Of a stretch of DNA of 64,000 nt, positions 49,741 to 57,787 are shown piece after piece; within the stretch, counting starts at the first letter, position 1; each line of letters begins with the position of its first letter. The notes beneath the pieces were generated by a model. The model was not told the origin of the DNA, did not search any database, and saw only the letters and a list, made by a program, of their open reading frames with translations. A program made the translations under genes and the position numbers. Source of the DNA: Nocardioides currus (GTDB taxonomy: Bacteria; Actinomycetota; Actinomycetes; Propionibacteriales; Nocardioidaceae); NCBI RefSeq assembly GCF_003057875.1, contig NZ_PYXZ01000012.1, forward strand, positions 85,848-149,847, written 5' to 3'.

Positions 49741-52725
49741 GTGACGGGGATGCAGATCGAGACCGAGGCCGAGCGCGCGATGCCCTCCGTGCCGCCGCCC
49801 GACCGGGTGCCGGTGGACTGGCATCGCGTACGCCGCCCGCTCACGCTCGTCTGCTTCTCGATGTCGCTCTTGGGCGCGATCGCCGCCTCCCTCGGGACGA
49901 TGTTCGCCGGCCGGCTGGCCGACGAGCCGACGTCCACGCTCGTCGTCCTGCTCGCGGTGTGCGTGGTCGGCGGCGCCGTCGTCGACACGGTGGCCAAGAC
50001 GATCTGGGCGACGATCTGCGACCGTGCCGAGGGACAGCTCCGTGCCGACCTGCTCGACGCGGCGATGGCGCAGCCGCTCGCCGAGCTCTCGGAGCAGGCC
50101 GTCGGCGAGGTGCTCGACCGCATCGACGACGACACGTGGGAGGTCGGCCAGCTGATGCGCTGGGGCGTGTGGCAGGCCGCGCGCACGTTCCTCGCGTCCG
50201 GACCGCTGTGGGTCGTGGCCAGCCTGACGTGGTGGCCGGCCGCGTTCCTGTTCCCGGTCACCGCCGTCGTCGCGTTCGCCTCCGTGCGCCGCCTGCTGCC
50301 GCAGGTCGCCACCACCAAGGTGGTCGAGGAGGCGGCCTGGACCGACCACGCCGCCTCCACCGAGGAGGGCGTCGCGGCCCGCGACGACCTGCGCACGTCG
50401 CTGGGCCAGGCCCACGTCCTGCGGCGCAACGCCCACCTGGCCGCCGTCGTCCACCGCACCCTCGACGCGGTGCTCCGGATCGAGACGCGCATCACCCGGC
50501 GCAGCGGCGGCCTGCTGCACGGCGCCCTGGCCGCGGTCGGCGTCGTCGGGATCGCCCTCGTGCTGTCGGGCGACCTCTCGACGGCGCGGCTGGTGACCCT
50601 CTTCCTCGTGACCACGATGTTCGTCGGCGGTGTCGACATGCTGGCCCGCCACCTGCCCGACCTGCAGGAGGGCTTCGGCGCAGTGCTCCGGCTGCGCGGC
50701 ATGCTCGCCTCCCCCGCCGAGCCGACCGGCGGCCTGCCGCTCCCGGAGGGGCCGCTGGACGTGGAGTTCCGCGACCTCGCGTTCAGCTACGGCAGCGGCA
50801 CGTTCGCGCTGCGCGACGTCGACCTGCACGTCCCGGCCGGCCACACGTGCGCGCTGGTCGGACGCACCGGCTCCGGCAAGTCGACGCTCGCGTCCTTGCT
50901 CTCGCGCGCGGTCGAGCCGCCGCGGGGGACGGTGCTGCTCGGCGGCACCGACGTCCTCGACCTCGACCTGCAACAGCTCCGGGCGGCGGTCGGCGTGGTC
51001 ACCCAGCGCACCGAGGTGCTCGCGGGCTCGCTCGCCGACAACATCACCCTCTTCGACCGGGTGCCGCGGGCGAGGGTCGAGGCCGCCGTCGCCGAGCTCG
51101 GGCTGACCGACTGGGTGGCCGGCCTGCCCGCCGGGCTCGACACCGTCCTGGGCCCGGGCGGCACCAGCCTGTCGGCCGGCGAGGAGCAGCTCGTCGCCTT
51201 TGCGCGGCTGCTGGTGCGCGACGTCAGGGTCGTCGTCCTCGACGAGGCGACGGCCCGGATGGACCCGGTCACCGAGGCTCGCGTCGTCCGCGCTGCCGAC
51301 CGGCTGATCTCGGGCCGCACCGGCATCCTCGTCGCCCACCGGCTCTCGACCACCGAGCGGGCCGAGCGGGTGGCCGTGCTCGAGTCCGGCCGAGTCGTCC
51401 AGCAGGGCGCCCGGGCGCGGCTCGCCCGCGACCCCGGACCGTTCCGCACGCTGCTCGAGGCGTCCGCGCACGAGGCGGTGGTGGAGGAGCACCACCACGA
51501 CGAGTCGTCGATCGGGACCGTCCGCCGCAGCACCACCCCGCCCCCGTCACCGGCCCTCGACCCGACCCCCAGCCTGACGCGCCAGGTGCTGCACGCCGTG
51601 AGCATCCAGCCGCACTGGGGCCTGGTCGGCGCAGCACTCTTCCTCGTCGCCTCACTGACCGGCGCCTTCGGCGCGATCACCGGGTGGATCTGGGGACACG
51701 TCGTCACCGACCTCCAGGCCGGCGAGCGGCCGACCCTGCTCACCGGCGCCCTCGTGCTGTCGTTGCTCGTCAGCCCGCTGCTGCTCTCGCAGGCGTTCCG
51801 CACCTATCCCCACTGGTGGGTGGAGGTGCGGCTGCGGGTCCGCGCCTCGGTGCTCCACGGCCAGACCTCCCAGCACCGGCTGGAGCGCACGCCCCCCGGC
51901 GAGGTCGTGGCGCGCACGATGGACGCCGACCGGCTCGCCCGCTACGTCGACCGCTGGGTCGACTTCGTCAACGGCCTGGTCGTCGCGGGCGTCACCGCCC
52001 TGATCGCCGGCACCTGGCTGGCCGGGGCCGTGCTGATGGCCGTCATGATCGCGTCCGCCCTGGCCTCGACGGCCGGTCGACGGGTCGCGGGCCGCTCGGC
52101 CGCGGCGGCGTCGACGTCGCGGGCGCGCTTCGGGCAGTCCCTGGTCTCGGCGCTGGAGTCGGTCCGCACGGTGAAGCTGGCCGCCGCCACCCCGCAGGTG
52201 CACGCCCACCTGCGCGAGGTCGACGGCGGGCGCGTCGACGCGGCCGTGCGCGAGCACCGCGTCCAGGCCCTCCTCGACGGGGTCCCGGTCGTGATGGTCC
52301 AGTTCGGCGTCGTGGCCGCCTGGGCCGGGCTGCTCACCGGTGAGTGGGGGCTGGCCACGGCCCTCCTGGTCGCCAACGCCGTCAGCGGGTTCGACTGGTT
52401 CGGCCGGGTGGCCGGCTCCGTCGTGACCGAGGCGCCCGGGGTGCGCGCCTGGATGAACGCCACCAGCCGGCTCGCCGGCGGGGGCGACCTGATGGACCTC
52501 CCGCCCGGGGTCGACCTGGTCCGGGGCACCGGTCCCCCACCGCGACCCGCTGGACGTCCTCGCTCTCGGCAACCTCTCGGCGGTCCACGACGACGGCACG
52601 CTCGGCGTGCAGGGCGTCGACCTGTCGGTCTCCGCCGGCGAGCTCGTGCTCCTCCTCGGCCAGGTCGGGTCGGGCAAGTCGAGCCTGCTGGGCGCGTTGG
52701 CCGGGCTGGTCAGCACCACCGGTGA
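49741..52725 (+). CDS. two-module ABC exporter, main part (frame lost before the second ATPase domain)
   Basis: Open frame of 994 codons. The first membrane domain (about 30-310) is followed by an ATPase domain with Walker A GRTGSGKS at 374-381, signature LSAGEEQ (a variant of LSGGQ) and Walker B VVVLDEAT. A second membrane domain follows (about 620-920, EVVARTMDADRLARYVDRWVD is its coupling region). After about residue 931 the frame becomes a Pro/Arg-rich random tail, because the second ATPase domain continues in the +1 frame past the CCCCC run at 52534-52538. With one C fewer, 49741-53233 would give one protein of 1163 residues, two fused half-transporters. Start GTG is supported by the leaderless damage promoter. 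Substrate unknown. Confidence 0.82.
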   Translation: MTGMQIETEAERAMPSVPPPDRVPVDWHRVRRPLTLVCFSMSLLGAIAASLGTMFAGRLADEPTSTLVVLLAVCVVGGAVVDTVAKTIWATICDRAEGQLRADLLDAAMAQPLAELSEQAVGEVLDRIDDDTWEVGQLMRWGVWQAARTFLASGPLWVVASLTWWPAAFLFPVTAVVAFASVRRLLPQVATTKVVEEAAWTDHAASTEEGVAARDDLRTSLGQAHVLRRNAHLAAVVHRTLDAVLRIETRITRRSGGLLHGALAAVGVVGIALVLSGDLSTARLVTLFLVTTMFVGGVDMLARHLPDLQEGFGAVLRLRGMLASPAEPTGGLPLPEGPLDVEFRDLAFSYGSGTFALRDVDLHVPAGHTCALVGRTGSGKSTLASLLSRAVEPPRGTVLLGGTDVLDLDLQQLRAAVGVVTQRTEVLAGSLADNITLFDRVPRARVEAAVAELGLTDWVAGLPAGLDTVLGPGGTSLSAGEEQLVAFARLLVRDVRVVVLDEATARMDPVTEARVVRAADRLISGRTGILVAHRLSTTERAERVAVLESGRVVQQGARARLARDPGPFRTLLEASAHEAVVEEHHHDESSIGTVRRSTTPPPSPALDPTPSLTRQVLHAVSIQPHWGLVGAALFLVASLTGAFGAITGWIWGHVVTDLQAGERPTLLTGALVLSLLVSPLLLSQAFRTYPHWWVEVRLRVRASVLHGQTSQHRLERTPPGEVVARTMDADRLARYVDRWVDFVNGLVVAGVTALIAGTWLAGAVLMAVMIASALASTAGRRVAGRSAAAASTSRARFGQSLVSALESVRTVKLAAATPQVHAHLREVDGGRVDAAVREHRVQALLDGVPVVMVQFGVVAAWAGLLTGEWGLATALLVANAVSGFDWFGRVAGSVVTEAPGVRAWMNATSRLAGGGDLMDLPPGVDLVRGTGPPPRPAGRPRSRQPLGGPRRRHARRAGRRPVGLRRRARAPPRPGRVGQVEPAGRVGRAGQHHR

Positions 52726-53233
52726 GATCCGCTGGAACGACCGCGTCGTCGAGGACCCCGAGCTCGAGCTGCGCCCCGGTCGGGTCGCGCACGTCGCCCA
52801 GGTGCCCCGCGTGCTCTCGGGCACCTTCAGCGGCAACGTCGGGCTCGACCATCCCGGCCGCGAGGTGCTGCCCGCGCTCGAGACCGCGCGGATGGGCCGC
52901 GACGTCACCGAGGCCGGCGGACCGGACGCGCTCGTCGGGCACCGCGGCGTACGCCTCTCCGGTGGTCAGGTGCAGCGGCTCGCGCTGGCCCGGGCCGTCG
53001 CGTGCGACGCCGACCTGCTCCTCGCCGACGACGTCAGCTCCGCGCTCGACGCCACCACCGAGATCGAGCTGTGGTCGGCGCTGCGCTCGGGCGGTCGGAC
53101 GGTCATCGGCGCGACCAGCAAGGCGGCCGCCCTGGCGCAGGCCGACCGGGTCGTCGTGCTCGACGCCGGCCGGGTCGTCGACTCGGGTCCGTGGGTCGAG
53201 CTGTCCGACCGGTGGGGTCACCTCGCGGGCTGA
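52607..53233 (+). CDS. second ATP-binding domain of the ABC exporter (separated by frameshift)
   Basis: Frame of 208 codons from a GTG at 52607. It encodes a nearly complete ABC ATPase domain: Walker A GQVGSGKSS, signature LSGGQVQRLALARA, and Walker B LLLADDVSSALD with Asp in place of the usual catalytic Glu. Coding sequence in this frame extends upstream to the C-run (HRDPLDVLALGNLSAVHDDG), which shows it is the displaced end of the preceding gene rather than an independent one. No good ribosome-binding site precedes 52607. It could be a sequencing or assembly slip, a recent mutation, or programmed slippage. Confidence 0.75.
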   Translation: MQGVDLSVSAGELVLLLGQVGSGKSSLLGALAGLVSTTGEIRWNDRVVEDPELELRPGRVAHVAQVPRVLSGTFSGNVGLDHPGREVLPALETARMGRDVTEAGGPDALVGHRGVRLSGGQVQRLALARAVACDADLLLADDVSSALDATTEIELWSALRSGGRTVIGATSKAAALAQADRVVVLDAGRVVDSGPWVELSDRWGHLAG

Positions 53234-53265
53234 CCAGCGCTTGTCGCGTCTGGTTGGCTGGCTCC

Positions 53266-54156
53266 ATGCGCCTCGTCATCGCCGGAGCATCCGGGTTCCT
53301 CGGCACCCACCTGACCGAGCACCTGCGCGTCGGCGGCCACGAGGTCACCCACCTCGTGCGTCGCACCCCGCAGTCCGGCACCGAGTCCCAGTGGGACCCC
53401 TACGCCGGCACGATCGACGCCGCGGTGATCGACCGGGCCGACGTGGTGGTCAACCTGGCGGGCGTCAACGTCGCCGGCAACCCCCACTCCGCGAAGCGCG
53501 CCCGGACCGTCCTCGAGAGCCGGACCAGCACCACCGGGCTGCTGGCGCGCACCATCGCGGCCGCCGAGCGGCCCCCGGCGTTCCTCGCGGGCAACGGGAT
53601 CAGCTGGTACGGCGACCACGGCACGCAGGAGCTCACCGAGGAGTCCGACAGCCGCGGCGACGCCTTCCTGACGGAGGTCGCCCGCGCCTGGCAGGCGGCG
53701 GCCGCGCCGGCCGTCGAGGCCGGTGCCCGCGTGTGCATCCTGCGCACCGCGCCCGTCCTGGACCGCGGCTCGTCGCCCCTCAAGGACCTCAAGCGGCTCT
53801 TCTCGCTCGGCCTCGGCGCCCGCCTCGGGAGCGGGTCGCAGTTCTTCCCGATCATCTCGCTGCGCGACTGGGTCGGCGCCACGTCCTACCTCGCCGAGTC
53901 GCGCGACGTCTCCGGCGAGTTCAACCTCTGCTGCCCGCAGACCCCGACCAACGCCGAGTTCACCGCGGCCCTCGCCGACGCCGTGCACCGCCCGGCGTTC
54001 CTGATGGCGCCGTCGCCGGTGCTCAAGGTCGCGGCCGGGCGGATGGCGCCCGAGCTCCTCGGCTCGGTCAACGCGCGGCCGGCGGCGCTCGAGCGCGCGG
54101 GCTACGACTTCCAGGACGTCGACGTGCGCGAGGTGCTGGCCGCGGCGCTCGCCTGA
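53266..54156 (+). CDS. TIGR01777 family epimerase (YfcH/SDR-like)
   Basis: Short-chain dehydrogenase-like protein of 296 residues. The Rossmann nucleotide loop is at the N-terminus: MRLVIAGASGFLGTHLTEHL. Family features are VVVNLAGVNVAG, GNGISWYGDHG, RTAPVLDRGSSPLKDL and FFPIISLRDWVGA; a DUF1731-type C-terminus ends with ARPAALERAGYDF. It occupies the place of Rv2216 between dlaT and lipB, a strongly conserved order. The reaction is unknown. The 3' end overlaps the convergent gene by 55 bases. Confidence 0.9.
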   Translation: MRLVIAGASGFLGTHLTEHLRVGGHEVTHLVRRTPQSGTESQWDPYAGTIDAAVIDRADVVVNLAGVNVAGNPHSAKRARTVLESRTSTTGLLARTIAAAERPPAFLAGNGISWYGDHGTQELTEESDSRGDAFLTEVARAWQAAAAPAVEAGARVCILRTAPVLDRGSSPLKDLKRLFSLGLGARLGSGSQFFPIISLRDWVGATSYLAESRDVSGEFNLCCPQTPTNAEFTAALADAVHRPAFLMAPSPVLKVAAGRMAPELLGSVNARPAALERAGYDFQDVDVREVLAAALA

Positions 54157-54659
54157 TCGCGCGTCCGGACCACGAGCCAGGCCCCGTCGACCCGCCGCAG
54201 GGTCACCGTCCGCGTCGAGGACCGGTCCTGCGGCAGCGCGGCGTCGACGGCGGCGCCGGTCACGACTCCCCCGCGCACACGGTCGGTGACCCGCAGGATG
54301 AGCCGCTCCGGCTCCTCGGCGAGCACCTCCAGCGCGAGCACCTGGGTGGTGAGCCCCTCGACGCGCAGTCCGCGATCGACGTACGCCGCGAGCATCCGTG
54401 CGTCGGAACGGCCGGTCGCCGAGCCGGCGACGTAGAGGTCGCGCAGCGCCTCGACGTCGCCGTCGGCCCACGCCGCGGCACGTCGCTCGTCCCAGGCCGC
54501 GAGCACCGAGCGCGGGGCGGCGCCGGCCGCCGGCGATGAGTCTCCGGCGCGGGTCTCGTCCGTGCCCGAGCGCCACGCCACAAGGACGACCACGGCGGTG
54601 GCCAGCACGGCGCAGAGCGTCAGTCCGAGCAGGAAGGGAAGCAGTCGTCGCGGGTCCAC
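54102..54659 (-). CDS. membrane-anchored protein, unknown function
   Basis: Protein of 185 residues with one N-terminal transmembrane helix (FLLGLTLCAVLATAVVVLVA, residues 9-28) and an extracytoplasmic domain. The domain contains AAWDERRAAAWADGDVEALR followed by TVTLRRVDGAWLVVRTRDQ, the pattern of NTF2-like/SnoaL-like folds. The GTG start at 54659 follows GGTGGA. The last 18 codons overlap the 3' end of the TIGR01777 gene on the other strand. No function assigned. Confidence 0.7.
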   Translation of the reverse strand: MDPRRLLPFLLGLTLCAVLATAVVVLVAWRSGTDETRAGDSSPAAGAAPRSVLAAWDERRAAAWADGDVEALRDLYVAGSATGRSDARMLAAYVDRGLRVEGLTTQVLALEVLAEEPERLILRVTDRVRGGVVTGAAVDAALPQDRSSTRTVTLRRVDGAWLVVRTRDQASAAASTSRTSTSWKS

Positions 54660-54711
54660 CGGTCCACCGTGCCCCAGATCGGGCCGTGGCGTCGGGCGTC
54701 ATCCACAGGCG

Positions 54712-54717
54712 TAGGCT
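54712..54717 (+). promoter_or_regulatory. -10 element of leaderless lipB
   Basis: TAGGCT lies six bases before the lipB ATG at 54724. No ribosome-binding site is present, so a leaderless mRNA is likely. Confidence 0.5.
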
Positions 54718-54723
54718 CGCCGC

Positions 54724-55461
54724 ATGCGCGACCACGACCTGGACTTCCGTCTCGCCGGCACCGGGACGGAGGCGGTCGACTACCTCGCGGCGTGGGACCT
54801 CCAGCGCGACGTGCACGCGGACGTCGTCGCCGGGACCCGCGGTGACACGGTGCTCCTGCTCGAGCACCCGCCGGTCTTCACCGCCGGCAAGCGCACCGAC
54901 CCCCACGAACGACCGCTCGACCCCGGCGGCGCGGCCGTCATCGACGTCGACCGCGGCGGCAAGATCACCTTCCACGGTCCCGGCCAGCTGGTCGGCTACC
55001 CGATCGTCACGCTGCCCGACCACGTCAAGGTCGTCGACTACGTCCGCCGTGTCGAGGAGGCGCTGATCGCGGTCTGCGCCGACTTCGGCGTCACCACCGC
55101 CCGTGTCCCGGGACGCAGCGGGGTGTGGCTGCGGGCCGACGAGCGCGGCCCCGAGCGCAAGATCGCCGCCCTCGGCATCCGCGTGAGCCGCGGCGTGACC
55201 ATGCACGGCTTCGCCCTCAACTGCGACGTCGACCTCGGGTGGTACGACCGGTTCGTCCCCTGCGGCATCGCCGACGCCGGCGTCACCTCGCTGAGCGTCG
55301 AGCTCGGTCGCGACGTCACCGTCGCCGACGTCCTGCCGTCCGTCGAGCGGCACCTGGCGACGTACCTCACGTGGGACGACTACGCCGCGACGCCCGACTA
55401 CGAGGCCCGTCCCGAGCCCGGCCACGGCCCCCGCATCGAGCTCGTCACGCCCGCCCGCTGA
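54724..55461 (+). CDS. lipB: lipoyl(octanoyl) transferase LipB
   Basis: Enzyme of 245 residues that moves octanoyl groups from acyl carrier protein to lipoyl domains such as those of SucB. Motifs: LLLEHPPVFTAGKRTDPHER, GGKITFHGPGQLVGYPIV, the catalytic Lys in ERKIAALGIRVSRGVTMHGFALN, and the catalytic Cys in RFVPCGIADAGVTS. Length is typical. lipA follows after 65 bases with its own promoter-like sequence. Same order as Rv2217-Rv2218. Confidence 0.96.
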   Translation: MRDHDLDFRLAGTGTEAVDYLAAWDLQRDVHADVVAGTRGDTVLLLEHPPVFTAGKRTDPHERPLDPGGAAVIDVDRGGKITFHGPGQLVGYPIVTLPDHVKVVDYVRRVEEALIAVCADFGVTTARVPGRSGVWLRADERGPERKIAALGIRVSRGVTMHGFALNCDVDLGWYDRFVPCGIADAGVTSLSVELGRDVTVADVLPSVERHLATYLTWDDYAATPDYEARPEPGHGPRIELVTPAR

Positions 55462-55489
55462 GGCCCGGCGCACCTCACACCCAGTCGAG

Positions 55490-55518
55490 TTGGGTGCTCC
55501 TTACCCCCGGCGTAGAGT
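55490..55518 (+). promoter_or_regulatory. promoter of leaderless lipA
   Basis: TTGGGT (55490-55495), a 17-base spacer and TAGAGT (55513-55518) form a good housekeeping promoter. The lipA GTG follows eight bases later, without a Shine-Dalgarno sequence. Confidence 0.55.
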
Positions 55519-55526
55519 GGCGAACT

Positions 55527-56474
55527 GTGACTGCTCCCGATGGCCGCAAGCTCCTCCGACTCGAGATCCGCAACTCCGAGACGCCGATCGAGCGCAAGCC
55601 GGAGTGGATCAAGACCAAGGCGAAGATGGGCCCGGAATACACCGCGCTCCAGAGCCTGGTGAAGTCCGAGGGCCTGCACACGGTGTGCCAGTCGGCCGGT
55701 TGCCCCAACATCTTCGAGTGCTGGGAGGACAAGGAGGCCACCTTCCTCATCGGTGGCGACCAGTGCACCCGCCGCTGCGACTTCTGCCAGATCGACACCG
55801 GCAAGCCACAGCCCCTCGACCGTGACGAGCCCCGCCGCGTCGCCGAGTCCGTGCAGACCATGGGCCTGAAGTACGCCACGATCACCGGCGTCGCCCGCGA
55901 CGACCTGCCCGACGGTGGTGCCTGGCTGTACGCCGAGACGGTCCGTGCGATCCACGAGCTCAACCCGGGCACCGGCGTGGAGAACCTGATCCCCGACTTC
56001 AACGGCCAGCCCGACCTGCTGCGCGAGGTCTTCGAGTCGCGGCCCGAGGTGCTCGCCCACAACGTCGAGACGGTGCCGCGGATCTTCAAGCGCATCCGCC
56101 CGGCCTTCCGCTACGAGCGCTCGCTCGACGTCATCACCCAGGCCCGCGACTTCGGCCTCGTGACCAAGTCCAACCTGATCCTGGGCATGGGCGAGACCCG
56201 CGAGGAGATCAGCCAAGCGCTGCGCGACCTGCACGGCGCCGGCTGCGAGCTGATCACGATCACGCAGTACCTCCGCCCCTCCCTGCGCCACCACCCGGTC
56301 GAGCGCTGGGTGAAGCCGGAGGAGTTCGTCGAGCTCAAGGACGAGGCCGACCAGATCGGGTTCTCCGGCGCGCTGTCCGGCCCGCTGGTCCGTTCGTCCT
56401 ACCGGGCCGGGCGGCTGTACCGTCAGGCCATCGAATCCCGGGCCGCGGCCGACAACGTCACCGCGACCGCCTGA
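55527..56474 (+). CDS. lipA: lipoyl synthase LipA
   Basis: Radical-SAM enzyme of 315 residues that inserts two sulfurs into protein-bound octanoyl groups made by LipB. The auxiliary cluster motif C-x4-C-x5-C is CQSAGCPNIFEC and the radical SAM motif C-x3-C-x2-C is CTRRCDFC. Later features are TGVARDDLPDGGAW, AHNVETVPR, LGMGETREE and the C-terminal VRSSYRAGRLY with the conserved RSSY serine. The GTG start at 55527 fits both the conserved N-terminus and the leaderless promoter. Confidence 0.97.
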   Translation: MTAPDGRKLLRLEIRNSETPIERKPEWIKTKAKMGPEYTALQSLVKSEGLHTVCQSAGCPNIFECWEDKEATFLIGGDQCTRRCDFCQIDTGKPQPLDRDEPRRVAESVQTMGLKYATITGVARDDLPDGGAWLYAETVRAIHELNPGTGVENLIPDFNGQPDLLREVFESRPEVLAHNVETVPRIFKRIRPAFRYERSLDVITQARDFGLVTKSNLILGMGETREEISQALRDLHGAGCELITITQYLRPSLRHHPVERWVKPEEFVELKDEADQIGFSGALSGPLVRSSYRAGRLYRQAIESRAAADNVTATA

Positions 56475-56506
56475 CCCGTCTCGCACCACCGAAGCAAAGG
56501 CAGCGC

Positions 56507-57211
56507 ATGTCGACCCCCGCCACCCCGCCGGCCAGCCGGAGCCAGCAGCTCATCCAGACCTACCGGATGGCGAAGACGACCGATCGCCGGATCGGCCTGA
56601 TCACCCTCGGTGCCTTCGTGCTCGGCGCCGCGCTCGGCTTCGCGGTCATCTACCTCCTGCCGGGCGACGGACTGCTCTCGCTGATCCTCTCGATCGTCGG
56701 CGCGATCCTCTTCGGTGCGCTCGCCGCCATCATCATCTTCGGCCGGCGCGCCCAGGCCGCGGCCTTCTCCCAGATGGACGGCAAGCCCGGCGCCGCCGCC
56801 TCCGCGCTCCAGATGCTGCGCCGCGGCTGGAAGACCGACCCGGTGGTCGGCTTCACCAAGCAGCAGGACATCGTGCACCGCGTCGTCGGCCCGCCCGGCA
56901 TCGTGCTGGTGGGCGAGGGCAACCACAACCGCCTCAAGGGCCTGCTGGCCACCGAGCGCCGCAAGCACGAGCGCGTGCTCCCCGAGACGCCGATCCACGA
57001 GGTCATCTGCGGCAACGGCGAGGGCGAGGTGCCGCTGGCCAAGCTGGTCCGTCACGTCACCAAGCTCGGCCGGAGCGTGAAGCCCGCCGAGATCACCGAC
57101 GTCCTGGCCCGCCTGAAGGCCATCGACGCGCAGCGCGGCACCATCCCGATGCCCAAGGGCCCGATGCCGACGAGCATGAAGGGCATGCGCGGCCAGCAGC
57201 GCGGCCGCTGA
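56507..57211 (+). CDS. DUF4191 family membrane protein
   Basis: Protein of 234 residues with two transmembrane helices (IGLITLGAFVLGAALGFAVI and LILSIVGAILFGALAAIIIF, about 28-78) and a long basic cytoplasmic part. Family features are RMAKTTDRRIGL, LQMLRRGWKTDPVVGFTKQQ, DIVHRVVGPPGIVLVGEG and a Lys/Met/Pro-rich C-terminus. It matches the position of Rv2219, between lipA and the RDD gene. AAAGG precedes the ATG. Function unknown; its constant place beside lipA suggests, but does not prove, a link to envelope or lipoate physiology. Confidence 0.92.
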   Translation: MSTPATPPASRSQQLIQTYRMAKTTDRRIGLITLGAFVLGAALGFAVIYLLPGDGLLSLILSIVGAILFGALAAIIIFGRRAQAAAFSQMDGKPGAAASALQMLRRGWKTDPVVGFTKQQDIVHRVVGPPGIVLVGEGNHNRLKGLLATERRKHERVLPETPIHEVICGNGEGEVPLAKLVRHVTKLGRSVKPAEITDVLARLKAIDAQRGTIPMPKGPMPTSMKGMRGQQRGR

Positions 57212-57230
57212 CCCTCGCCTCCTGTCGTAC

Positions 57231-57362
57231 GGCGGTGCGTGAGCCACCTTCCCCGCGCTCGGAACGTGGGTGACTCACCGACGCCCGGCGTGCCGGCACG
57301 ACTCGCCCCACCGGGCGGTGCGTGAGCCACACACTCGGCGCCGGAATGCAGGTGACTCACCG
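57231..57362. repeat. two copies of a 50-base intergenic hairpin repeat
   Basis: Copies at 57231-57280 and 57314-57362 both open GGCGGTGCGTGAGCCAC and close GGTGACTCACCG. The centres share only scattered bases (CGCTCGGAACGT against CTCGGCGCCGGAATG). The two ends of each copy pair as an imperfect inverted repeat. They lie between the convergent DUF4191 and RDD genes. Confidence 0.75.
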
Positions 57363-57381
57363 CCAGCGGTGGTGAGCGAGG

Positions 57382-57777
57382 TCAGGCGGGCGTCGCGGCC
57401 TTGAGGTCGGCCAGCCGCACGGTCATCGACCGCGCGGCGACGTCGTGGAGGCCGCGCCCGTCGGACCAGAAGATCAGCGGCGGGATCACCAGCGCGACCA
57501 GGATGCTGCGCACCAGGGCGGGGATCAGCTCGAGCGGGCGCATGGTCTCGTCGTGGCGGACCACCCGCAGCCGGGTGACGAGCTTGCCGAACGACCCGCC
57601 GAGCAGTGCGGTGAACACCGCCGACTCCACGACGTAGACCCCGGTCGTGTAGAAGCCGGCATACGGGTCGTCGCTCCAGCCGCCCGGCCCGATCACCAGC
57701 ATCACGATCAGCGTGCAGGCGATCCAGTCGACGACCAGGGCGCCGACGCGGTGCGCCCAGGAGGCAGTGTCGACCAT
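57382..57777 (-). CDS. RDD family membrane protein
   Basis: Protein of 131 residues with the RDD layout: the first hydrophobic segment after HRVGALVVDWIACTLIVMLV carries the Arg-Asp pair, a second segment lies at VYVVESAVFTALLGGSFGKLVTRLRVV, and a third at LVRSILVALVIPPLIFW. It ends with GLHDVAARSMTV, the third conserved Asp region. It corresponds to Rv2219A. The ATG at 57777 was chosen because AGGA lies eight bases upstream; an ATG three codons earlier (57786) is possible but has no space for a ribosome-binding site. Some RDD proteins are Na+/H+ antiporters; the role here is unknown. Confidence 0.88.
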   Translation of the reverse strand: MVDTASWAHRVGALVVDWIACTLIVMLVIGPGGWSDDPYAGFYTTGVYVVESAVFTALLGGSFGKLVTRLRVVRHDETMRPLELIPALVRSILVALVIPPLIFWSDGRGLHDVAARSMTVRLADLKAATPA

Positions 57778-57787
57778 GTCACCCATC

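Noticed and set aside
57778..57786. Start of the RDD gene at the earlier ATG 57786
   Set aside because: There is no space for a ribosome-binding site before it, whereas AGGA precedes the ATG at 57777; it cannot be fully excluded.
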